Source: Isoetes taiwanensis
Taxonomy: Eukaryota > Streptophyta > Lycopodiopsida > Isoetales > Isoetaceae
Length of the DNA stretch: 64,000 nucleotides
Assembly: GCA_021234155.1 (NCBI GenBank)
Contig: JAJEKV010000002.1
Coordinates: forward strand, 36,121,107-36,185,106
Direction of reading: 5' to 3'
Shown: positions 25,588 to 34,774 of the stretch, one piece after another
How positions within the stretch are numbered: the stretch's first letter is position 1
Layout: every line of letters begins with the position of its first letter
Notes under the pieces: model-generated
Database searches by the model: none
Seen by the model: the letters and a program-made list of their open reading frames with translations, nothing else
What the model was told of the DNA's origin: nothing
Made by a program: the position numbers and the translations under genes

Positions 25588-26115
25588 AATGCCAAGAGTT
25601 ATGGGATCCTTATAGAACTCAAAGAACAGTGGCCTTGCAACTGGTGATCCCTTTTTATGCGCCTCATAAAATAATGTGTATAAGTATGGCAGGATTTTGT
25701 ACCTAAGTCCAAGTTCTTTTTTTGCGGATTTAGTTACAGATTCCCATAGGTAAAGCTCCTGCCTGTTTGAATTGTTGTCAAGAGTGATCCCTTGAGAAGG
25801 GATAAAATGCGCCAAGTTGTATCCATCTGTTGCAAAGCTCTTCTGTGGTATTGTCTGTGAAACCACATATGTCTGATCCTACCATTGGGATGCCAAAAAT
25901 ACCTGAATTTAGTATGCTTGGAATAGAATATGCCGAATCACTCAAACGTGCAGCATTATCCCATGTCCAATGAGCAGTCACTCTCCCTGATCCAACAAAT
26001 GTTGATCTTGAGAGAATAAATGGCCTCTTGGCAGTAACAGTTTTTAAAGCAATATTTGTAGCAATTGCTTCTGATATTTGTGTTGCATTGGGAATTTCAC
26101 TGGGAAAAATCAGAG
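25588..26115 (-). pseudogene. Fragment of a plant GH31 alpha-glucosidase/alpha-xylosidase
   Basis: GH31 enzymes hydrolyse alpha-glucosidic or alpha-xylosidic bonds in vacuole or wall. The fragment covers the acid/base region: [16 protein letters not shown], then [10 protein letters not shown] (family usually HWTGDNAA; the Asp is kept, Gly became Trp), [33 protein letters not shown], then QELYLW, GLRYKILPYLYTLFYEAH and PVARPLFFEF. One extra T in a short T run near 25780 shifts frame between the RDHS and QELYLW segments. Similarity stops near 25588, where GTGAAAG could be an old splice donor, ~120 bp from the gypsy LTR, and near 26115, next to the Harbinger-type element. The nucleophile region and the C-terminal half are absent. 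Some spliced gene may extend outside, but no flanking exon was found. Confidence 0.85.
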
Positions 26116-26123
26116 CGTACTAA

Positions 26124-27335
26124 GGCCCTTTTTCCACGGTTGGCTTAAAATACGGCTGTCTTATAATTATAAGACAGCATTTGAGATGCCACGTCATTTT
26201 TGTGACATGTCTTAGAAAAATTAGTTTTCCATGGCTTCATTATAAGAGGTGTTTTATAATATAAGACATGTCGCATAAATTTTCTTTTCCACTACTCAAT
26301 CTCTCTGTTTGCATATTCATCAGAAATAGGCACAATATTTTGCAATTTCACAATTCTTGATGCGTGATAGCTATTGCAGAGCAAGCATCAAATACATCTT
26401 TGTTTATCATAGCTTCTATCCTTGTCTGTAATGCCTGTTTCAGCAAATATCTTATGACCTACCTTAAATTGAAATAGTCGGGAGACACATTGGACAAATT
26501 TTGCTGATAGACAATCCAAAACTTCTGAGCGTCTGAAGCAAATCCTCGGCGAAAGGGCACCCCATTCTGGCATATGGCATAGGCCCAAGAGTTCGATCAC
26601 TGAAATTTACCGCAGATCAAATGAGAAACGACACCTTTCTTATGCCCAACAGAAAATTTTCGATTGAAGTTTTCGGAAAATCAATCTCATTTTGTTCAAG
26701 CCCAACAGAAAATCTGAACTACGCAATCCTGATCCTGACCTAATAATGTTTTCCGAAAAATGGTTGATATGTTTGCCCTTTTTAACTCAGAAAGGTCGGC
26801 TGTGAATCTGCAAAACCGAGCATTGTAATACCTGGAACTCTTCAAAATCGACTACAGGCTTTGCCGCTGCCTCAAATTTGACCTGCACCATTGTGTCTTG
26901 CTTCAATTTCAACCACAGCCAAATCGACCTGCAACAAATCAACTTGCAGCAAATTCCACCTGCGATTCCAGTCTAGCCAGCAATTCCATTCTAGTACAGC
27001 GATTCTAGTCCGGCGATTCCAGTAGGATGCTTCTATTCCTCCTTTTTTTTGCGACATGCTAAAATTTCGGCCTAGAACGGCTGGGATTGGACGTTTCTGA
27101 TGTCTTATTTTCTGGCGGGGGATTTCCCCCGGAAGAAAATGGGACTCCAAAGTTGTACGGCATGCATATAAGACATGTCGTAAAACTTTCAGTGGAAAAA
27201 CTAATGTGTCTTATACGGCATGCATATAAGACATGTCGTAAAACTTTCAGTGGAAAAACTAATGTGTCTTATATTCCTACGTGGCCCAATCACATCTTAA
27301 TAAATTTAAGTCTGGAGTGTCGTGGAAAAAGGGCC
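26124..27335. mobile_element. Non-autonomous PIF/Harbinger-type TIR element
   Basis: Perfect 15-bp terminal inverted repeats (GGCCCTTTTTCCACG at 26124-26138 and its complement at 27321-27335) are flanked by TAA on both sides (26121-26123 and 27336-27338). A 3-bp TWA target duplication and GGCC termini fit the PIF/Harbinger superfamily. No transposase is encoded. Near the right end a ~58-bp unit (tacggcatgcatataagac...) is tandemly duplicated at about 27157-27272. The ATAAGAC/GTCTTAT motif recurs near both ends as subterminal repeats. Confidence 0.82.
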
Positions 27336-27411
27336 TAAAGGCTGAGAATGGGATAGAGGAATAGTACCAGATGAAATGGGTTAGATTGAAAGCCTAGTAT
27401 TGGAACATGGA

Positions 27412-27900
27412 ATGGCATCAGAATCACCATCTTTGGGGAGCAAAATAACGGGAACTTTGTATGGTTTTAGAAAAGGGCATGTGCATTTTGCGGTGCAAGA
27501 AGACCCTAAATCTTGCCCTGTTCTTCTATTAGAGCTTACAACTCCGACATGTTCTCTTGTAAAAGAAATGGCGTCGGGCTTGGTAAGAATAGCCCTGGAA
27601 TGTGAAAAATCTCCAATCAGGGGTAAGCTTTTCCAAGAAAATTTATGGACTATGTATTGCAATGGAAGAAAGGCTGGCTATGCCATTAGAAGATTGTCTT
27701 CTGAAGCAGATTACAGGATTTTAAGCTTGGTTAAAGCTGTTTCTATGGGCGCCGGAGTTCTGCCTATGGGTGAAGAAGGTCCAGACGGTGAACTTATGTA
27801 TATGAGAGCCAGAAACCGAACATCCTTCTGTACATTGAACCTTTTCTTCGCCCTTTTTTGCTACGTAACCCACCTCTGCTGCAGCGGCGGCAGCCCCTAG
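27412..27900 (+). pseudogene. MIZU-KUSSEI 1-like (DUF617) protein, truncated
   Basis: The MIZ1 family is plant-specific; MIZ1 itself acts in root hydrotropism. The frame opens at ATG 27412 and shows the family core in order: GTLYGFRKGHVHFAVQ, VLLLELTTPT, LVKEMASGLVRIALECEK, LWTMYCNGRKAGYAIRR, GAGVLP and DGELMYMRAR. After MRAR (near 27815) the sequence leaves the family: the expected FERVVGS...EAFYM-type ending is replaced by an unrelated tail ending at 27900, with a weak echo (SFCTLN). The N-terminal ~60-100 residues common in the family are also absent, with a Harbinger-type element 77 bp upstream of the ATG. The core is clean with no internal stop over ~130 codons, so the copy is young or recently trimmed. 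It could be an unusual expressed gene, but I favour a truncated copy. Confidence 0.78.
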
Positions 27901-29335
27901 CAAGACATAGGTGAAGATCTGTTGAAAAAAAGTCTGTGGTTTTTTTGTCAGATGACGAAATGGGAAATCCGAATTGGGCTTATGATATGCATACTTGATC
28001 TGTTAGGAATATCAACCACGCGAAGATGGTGTTTTGGAAAATGCTTCGTTTTGTGCAGATTGAAAAGGTGGAAAGGAGAGCACGAATTAGAGCGTATGTC
28101 GCACAGACCGAATCTACTGCAACGAGGACTCTGCAAAAGAAAGGAGGATTAAGTAAAGCTTGAAATCAAAGAAGAAGAAAAAATGCCTTAGGGATTGTTT
28201 AGATGGATTAAGCAAGAGAAACAAACATCAGACCTTCATAAGCCTGCTACACAGAAACCCAACAAAATGCGAAAGATCAAAACAGAAATAAACGTTTCCA
28301 CCTGCAAAAGCATAACTGGCTGGCTATGGCGGCGAATCCAGCCGCAAAAAAACGTGGCAAACCAGACAGAAGAGGAGCCGAAGAAAGAGAAGAGGATCCG
28401 CAGGTCCTGCAAGAATAGGGGCGCTCATCCGGCTGCTTGAAGGCCGAATTTCAGGGCTTGCTTGAAGGCTTGCTTGCAAAGCAAGAAAGGGTCGAACCCA
28501 GCATGACCGGATTGCTTGCGGAAAAAGAAAGGGCCGCATCCGCGAGCACAGAGAGGAGAGCACGGGGACAATTTTACATTTTTTATGTTTTTTAATTTCT
28601 TAAAGGGCACGTGTCAAGCCCATATTTTTTTCCAGGGCAGAAATACTAGGGGTGCGAACAAATGTACCTGACTTATATATATACAAGAAACTTATCGCGG
28701 CGGCCTAGCGGCCGCCGCGAACGTTTCTCTTCCCCTTGGCCGCTGCGAAAATAACATGGTCGCAAAGCTTCGGGTGCAGCTAAATCAAATCAGAGTTAAA
28801 GGGATCTTAGCATCATATGTTTTGTGGCCAGATATATCTATAGATGCAGCTTCCATCGCCAAAAGCTCCTTAAGGCGGCTCATCTGCAGTTAAAAAGACT
28901 AGAGAAATGGACATAGATCAAAATATTTGGCTTAAAATGCAAGCGCTTTAACCGTTTGGTCGGAAATATGAATGGGCTCAGGATTTAGACATCACATTCT
29001 GGGACAACCTTTATAAAAGTTTATTAGCTTCAACTTATCGGGACGACCTCTCCCAGATCAGTGGCTGTAAACCGAGTGTTGCTTCTGTTTTTTTCTCTTA
29101 GCTTTGCCTTTTTCGATATTTTTCTTGTTGGCTGCATTGCTTGGCTCTCCAATTGTGTCATCCTAGTTGGCTTGTGCAAAAGTTAAACCTGTAGGATCAA
29201 ATCTGTACCTTGCCATTGGATAACCACAAAGGGGTTTTGCCAGCAGCAGCAGCCACCGTTAAAGGGCTGGGCATACGCGGTTTAGGCCCAGCTGTTCACA
29301 CAGAAGAAGAAAAGGGATTAAAGTTTCTTACACAT
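27901..29335. other. Intergenic sequence with a GC palindrome
   Basis: No gene recognised. At about 28697-28720 there is a GC-rich hairpin (cgcggcggc, 6-nt loop, gccgccgcg). The missing second exon of the cyclin fragment to the right was looked for here on the minus strand and not found. Confidence 0.4.
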
Positions 29336-29666
29336 CATCAAGCATTTTGGTAGCGACCATGACGCTGGTAACGAAGCAATGATGGACATTCAAGGCGATG
29401 AATGTGCGATCCGGTGCTTTATGCACTAACCGGTCAATATAGATATAACCTACAACGAAGCAAGAAGGGCTGCATGTAGTGTATTTAAAAATCCTTTCCA
29501 GGTACTTGGAAATGCTAGTACTCGGAGGTCTCAGACCATAAAACACTGTTAATCTTTTTGGGCTGCCTTGATCTGGGCTATTTCTCGGGGAATACTGCTC
29601 ATTCCAATCGGTCCAAGCATTGGGTTCTAGCATCACATTTCCAAGCGATAACACTTGCGGTTTTGT
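29336..29666 (-). pseudogene. U-type (P-type) cyclin, first-exon fragment
   Basis: U-type cyclins are small plant cyclins of the Pho80 type that bind A-type CDKs. Key segments: VLSLGNVMLE, NEQYSPRNS, SISKYLERIFKYTTCSPSC, FVVGYIYIDRLVHK and SVMVATKMLDD, followed by a good donor (GT|GTAAGAAA) at 29335 exactly where many U-type cyclins have their intron. No ATG precedes the family region in frame: the codon at the expected start position is TTG. The early residues look scrambled relative to the LLERLVxRNE consensus, as if by compensating indels. The second exon (NNAYYAKVGG-type) is not visible in the 1.4 kb downstream. Likely a fragment, unless exon 2 lies beyond a longer intron. Confidence 0.75.
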
Positions 29667-29699
29667 ATGCAAAATAAGGATATGAATTGGGTCATAGCA

Positions 29700-31144
29700 A
29701 AAACTTAAGCTCAGGTTTAATCACAGCACAGGGTATGAGTTGCACAGAAAATTCAATGGATGGTGCGTGAAAGCTTCACCTTTCCATCTAATTCATAGCA
29801 GAACAAAGAAAAATGCAGATTTAGTATGGCCACAACAACCAGATTTGAAATACCTTGCACGCTGCTAAAAACTTCGTTGCTCACAGATATGGCGCTGAAT
29901 AAATGCGAGCTTGGCTTTATCTTATGGGCGACGCCATAGATTTCTGGGCACTTCTTTTTCCACTGTCGGAGTAGAGATTTCTGGGGAAAGAATGCCTTCT
30001 TCTTCCTCTTCCTTCTCGCTGGAAGCCTCCGTTCCATTCTTGCTCATCCCAAACGGGGTTTTAATCCCCTTTTTTGCCTCTTCTTTCTATTCTCAAGCTC
30101 GATTTCATCACTGCCCTTTTTTCTGCTGGACTTAAGTAATACTCCTGCTGATTTTAAACTGCAATAACAACCAAGAAACAGAGTCTACCGCACAAAACTG
30201 CCCCAATTCCCCTGTTTCTCAGCCCAATAACCTAACACAGCATCTGGGACACAAAACCCATTAATCTGCCACAATCCTTTACCCATTCCGACCAAAATCG
30301 GCTGCCCAAAAGCTCAAATGGCGACGGATTGCTTGGAGAGCAAGAAAGGGGGAAGATCACGTGTCGACCTTGCAATATTTCCTTTTTACGATTTTAGAAA
30401 TGAAGAAAAAAATGTACGTGTCGAGCTCCGAGGCTGTGCTCAGCCCAGAAAAAATACTTCCTATTTTTTAAGAACAGAAATGTTACTGCTTTATATATGG
30501 TATGATATATATATGTATATGTATTGATAGGCAAGATGCTTTTGGAATATTCATAGTTGATACCACCTTCTAAAACCCACACGTTTTTTCCGAGAAGGAA
30601 AAAATAGGGATCAAAAAAAAAAAACGACGAAAATAGGGTTTTCGTCGTACGTAACAGCTTTGCCGACGGATTCAAGACAGCTCCGTCTGGCTATGGCTAT
30701 GGCTATGGCGACAGGTTCCAGCTTCTAAGCTTCAAAACGACGAGATTGGAAGCGTTTTTCTGAAACTTCCCGGAATGCAGGGTGAACACCCCCTTATACA
30801 AAAATTGAAGCTCTCCTTCTTCGACCATCTCCTCTGGTTCATGCACTACCGGACTCGTTTTCTTTTCTATCCTAGCCCTGCTTGCATTTCCAACCAACTC
30901 TTAAGCGCAGCCGCGCTTGTGGATTTCTTTTTTCCCTTCGTAGGACGCCTAAAGTCCAAGGAAATGGTTGCAACATGCACCTTGATTGCAGCGCAATTTA
31001 TAGAAGCTTATACGGATCTGGCTATGGCAGATCTAGGAGATTTTCGTCTTCTTTCCCTTCTTGCGTCTCAAGAGTTATCTTAGACCGCTGGACATGTTCT
31101 TCTTTGGCCGTAGTCACCAGAAACGCCCGATGGTTTTTTCTACG
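29700..31144. other. Unidentified sequence with short open frames
   Basis: Open frames up to ~140 codons (for example 30882-31307 on plus) show no family resemblance. The last of them runs into the 22-bp repeat array and is not evidence of a gene. Short AT microsatellite at 30495-30525. Confidence 0.35.
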
Positions 31145-31168
31145 CCCGATTTGGGTTGGGCTCCAAAT

Positions 31169-31418
31169 GGAAACCTCCCCAACTTTCCCTGGAAACCTCC
31201 CTAACTTTCCCTGGAAACCTCCCCACCTTTCCCTGGAAACCTCCCCAACTTTCCCCGGAAACCTCCCCTCCTTTCCCTGGAAACCTCCCCAACTTTTCCC
31301 ATATTAGAAAACAGGGGAGGTTTCCATGGAAACCTCCCCTGTTTTCTTGGATGACCTGGGGAGGTTTCCAATATAAGAAAACAGGGGAGGTTTCCAGGGA
31401 AAGGTGGGGAGGTTTCCC
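31169..31418. repeat. 22-bp tandem array plus inverted units
   Basis: Six forward units of ggaaacctccccaactttccct type at exact 22-bp spacing (starts near 31169, 31191, 31213, 31235, 31257, 31279), then reverse and forward units alternating at about 31312, 31326, 31358, 31384 and 31407. Two further units (31542 forward, 31573 reverse) lie just right. The alternation can form strong hairpins. Confidence 0.9.
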
Positions 31419-31627
31419 AAAAAAAACTCTCTAAATTTGCACGAAGACCAAGACTGGCGCCCGTGCATCTTGGTCGTCGTGCGTTGCAGTCCGTCGGTGG
31501 TTGCCAACATTAATGACTTTTTTTTTTTCTTAAATATTTTATGGAAACCTCCCCAACTTTCCAAAGAAACTAGGGGAGGTTTCCACAAAATGTCTATAAA
31601 ATTTCAAAGTTGAGCATTTCGTCTATT

Positions 31628-31822
31628 TGAGTTCTTCTTTCATCAAGTGAGCTATTTTTTGAAGCAAAGTGAGCTATTTCTTGAAGCAAATCATCGTTTT
31701 GAGTTCTTCTTTCATCAAGTGAGCTATTTCTTGAAGCAAAGTGAGCTATTTCTTGAAGCAAATCATCGTTTTGAGTTCTTCTTTCATCAAGTGAGCTATT
31801 TCTTGAAGCAAATCGTCTCTTT
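31628..31822. repeat. Tandem direct repeat, ~71-bp unit
   Basis: The unit gagttcttctttcatcaag + tgagctatttcttgaagcaa (the second part itself doubled) occurs twice in full and a third time in part, each followed by atcatcgttt or similar. Confidence 0.88.
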
Positions 31823-31871
31823 GAGTGATTCCCATCGACTATTTCATCTTTCGTTCCTTTGATGTTGTGAT

Positions 31872-33100
31872 TTATCTCATGGATTTGGAGCGTAACGTGT
31901 ATGAGGGAGTTGAAGATGATATCTCCACTGATTCATCCCTATATGATTCAGAAGCAACTGTAAGTGATTTCGCTTTTGATAATATTGACAATGCAGCAGG
32001 TTTTGAGGATGTAGATGATGAAGACCATGTAGAAGAGAGACCATGGGAATAGGTAGAGGATGTGAAAGATGCGGGCGCTGGACGGACTGGAATGTCACAC
32101 ACAAGACTAGATAGTGGATGGGCACATGAACTGGCTAGGAAAGCCGTGGAAGGTGGAGGGACATATGCTGATATAGGAAGAGATGGTGGTCTAGAAGGGA
32201 AGCGAGGGAGGGAGGCGCGACTAAGTGTGAATGGTAAGACCGGAGGACGGTGAGGTGGACTAGCTATGGGGGCCGTGGAAGGTGGAGGGACATGTGAAGA
32301 CGTGGCATGGGAAGGTGGTCTAGGAGGAAAGTCAGGGAGGGAGGTGGTACGAAGGGTAAACGGTAGAATGGGAATACGGGAAGTGGGTAACGAAGGGCCC
32401 TCAACCTCACTGGGCAGCGTCCCGATGTGGAGGTCTACATCAACGGGTGGGACAGTGGAGGTGCAAGAATCAAATGGACGTGTCTCAAGCCCTATCCCTA
32501 CGTGTGGCCTTAAAGATCCGGCCGTGGCTCCCAAATCAATCACACCGGGCTCACACAGTTGCCCGTTGGCTAGCTGCTCCAACTACTACTCCATCTCTCC
32601 CTGTAAATCCTCAGCACGCCATGCATGTCTCTCGTGTGGGAGCCTCTCCCTCCTCTCAGATCGATATGGCCATCCACGGGCCAGAGTCTACTGGGTCTCA
32701 CCAGCGAGCCTCAGCATCCCTCGTCCCCTCCATTATGCGCACTAGAGCCCGAATCTGATCTGCTATCCACTTGTGAGCCCCCGAGGGGTATCTCGAAGCT
32801 AACTCCGAGGAGAGTACACCCGTGTTCCTCTCCCCACTTTCGGCCACGACTTGTCTCTGTATCCTGCCCGGTATGGCTATCCTGGCTGGCGGACAAGATA
32901 CTGGCCTAGCGCTACCTCCCGCCCATGCCGAGCTCTCTACCGAGACCTAAGTCTATGTACCTAACATTATATTCTAAAAAAATATATGCATGACAAATAC
33001 ACGACACTTACCCGTCAGGCGCAAACGTCCTAATCTGTGGTGCGTGCGGTGGTGGTGGCATGACGCCCTCGGCCTCTCGAGGCACGTTCTCCCTATCCAT
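31872..33100 (-). CDS. Unrecognised spliced gene inside the TIR element
   Basis: Exon 1 runs from ATG 33100 (MDRENVPREAEGVMPPPP...) to a clean donor after 33012 (GACGG|GTAAGTG). Exon 2 starts after an AG near 32930 and stays open for ~75 codons (HKWIADQIRALVRIMEG region near 32760). It then needs frame changes around 32580-32700 to join a 200+ codon frame ending near 31872. That frame is Pro/Ser-rich and contains two tandem ~43-residue repeats (each with LPFTL..., SLP.FP.RPPS and VPPPSTA). The C-terminus is Ser/Thr-rich and ends LRSKSMR. No domain is recognised. Possibly a transposon-encoded protein whose low-complexity region joins two parts, or a captured gene. Coding likelihood rests on the splice signal and open frames only. 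Confidence 0.4.
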
Positions 33101-33999
33101 ACCTAAGGTAAGCCATAAGAAGAAGAAGCATTAGCATTGTAGAACGATAAAGGTAGTTTTAACTCAATGAAACATATAATAGGTAGTCATGATAAACGAT
33201 AAAGGTAGTTTGAACTCAATGAAATAGGAAATCTTCAAGCATCAATTTGCATTCGTGAATTCGGGATAAACTAGTACTTTAGATCTTTGTTTCGATCCAA
33301 ATATACAAAAAGAGAGAAAGAAAGACAATACCCATTGGAACAAAAGAAGGAAAAAAAAAACACTATTTGTTTGCGGTTATGCGATGATGTGGAAAGCACT
33401 ATTCATTTGAGATTGAGAATAAACACTATTCATTAGAGATTGCGGAAAGCACTATTCATTTGAGATTGAGAATAAACATATTCATTGAGGATTGCAAAAA
33501 ACACTAGCAAAAGATAACTATTCACAAAATTTACAAGAATGCATAATTCCCTTTGTATTACAACTTTGGAAAGGTTTCTCAGAAATAAGAATAGGTAATT
33601 CCTTTGTATATAACAAATTTTGGATAAAACAAATCCCTGTTTACAGCAATTTCAAGTGGAAAAGTTTCTTGAAATAAAAAATCCCTTTTTACAGAAGAGT
33701 ATTTCCACGTATTTCCACATCAAACCCATCCAAACCATATCAAAAATCCACAAGATGAGGCAGGCACCTTCGTTTCGTTTGGCAAGCTTGCAACAGCAGA
33801 ACTCAGAAAAAAACAAGGACAGATTTCGGATCTCTAGATGATCTTGGTTTGTTTTCTTGGCTTGTCCCTGCATATTCAAACTTGAATCAAAATGTTGAAT
33901 AAAAAAGCAAGCAGAAACAAAAATTGTTTACGAAATATTATACCTGAGCATACAGTACACAAAATCCGGCCTTAGATTCTATGGCATAACCGCTGCATT

Positions 34000-34467
34000 C
34001 TAAGGGTTTGATCCTTCTGCTGTATTCACCATCTGCTTTCCACAAAGTATTAACCCTCTGCTTTCCACAAAATATGAGGCCATCTGTTCTATTTCTTCTA
34101 GAACGTCTTCATCTAATCTTGGTTCAAAAGCATTCTTCGATCTGTAGTAAGTGATATCTATGTCAACTGAATCTTGATTTGGCGCCAGGTAAGCTGAGGA
34201 GCTTTTGCCATAGCGAAAGAGGAAGCCAGTAAAGTAACGCAGAACGGCAAAAATCGATCCCTCTGCCGGATTCAAAGGTTTGATCAGCACAAAATCAGCT
34301 CCGGACAGACAAACAAAATCAGCTCCGGACAGACAAATCAGCTCCGGTGGGCGCTGGATTCCCTCGAAACAAACAAACAACAGCAAGCGCTCGTATCTAA
34401 GGGATGAGCAACGCGGATGAGCTTGCTGGATGAAAGAAACAAACAACAGTAGAGAAAATCGCCTCAA
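34000..34467 (-). other. Unidentified 155-codon open frame
   Basis: Open frame with an acidic C-terminal half (RLDEDVLEEIEQM) and a short internal duplication (CLSGADFV repeated twice) caused by a 24-bp class direct repeat near 34300-34340. No family recognised. It lies within the TIR element near its right end. May be part of the same transposon gene set or chance. Confidence 0.25.
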
Positions 34468-34652
34468 ATTCGGCCTGATCTGTGCGCTCCTCCTCTAGCT
34501 TCAGTTCAAGAATGCCTGAAAAAGAAACATGCAACAGAAATAGAATGCATACGAAAAGAGGTTTCCAAGGAAAGAATTAATTCTAGACGCCCACATTAAT
34601 TTTAGGCTATTATGAATGGCTGTTATCGCATATCAAAAAATATCATAAAATC

Positions 34653-34747
34653 TGGAAACCTCCCCAGGTTAGCAGAATTGGAAACCTCCCCAGGCTTTAC
34701 AAGAAAGCTGGGGAGGTTTCCAAGTAAGAAAATTTGGGAGGTTTCCA
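34653..34747. repeat. Right-end GGAAACCTCCCC cluster
   Basis: Forward units near 34653 and 34679 (tggaaacctccccagg) and reverse units near 34710 and 34735, mirroring the left-end array. They form a hairpin-capable terminus. Confidence 0.85.
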
Positions 34748-34774
34748 TTTCTTGGGACCCTAACCAGATTCGGG

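Larger units (their letters stand above)
31145..34774. mobile_element. Unclassified TIR element with GGAAACCTCCCC-rich ends
   Basis: The ends are imperfect inverted repeats of ~45 bp. Left, from 31145: cccgatttgggttgggctcc, then AAATGGAAACCTCCCC. Right, reading inward from 34774: cccgaatctggttagggtcc, then CAAGAAATGGAAACCTCCC. Both ends carry many direct and inverted copies of GGAAACCTCCCC (about 13 on the left, four on the right), resembling the subterminal repeats of CACTA or Foldback-like elements. The ~3.1 kb interior holds an unrecognised minus-strand spliced gene (to 33100) and another open frame (34000-34467). No transposase motif was recognised and no target duplication is obvious, so the superfamily is open. 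Confidence 0.6.

Noticed and set aside
28480-28560. tRNA-like segment (gggtcgaaccc)
   Set aside because: The T-loop-like phrase has no matching acceptor stem, anticodon arm or B/A box spacing.
31156-31434. Plus-strand repetitive ORF over the 22-bp array
   Set aside because: The open frame is a by-product of a stop-free tandem repeat; 22 bp is not a multiple of three and the peptide repeats only every 22 codons.
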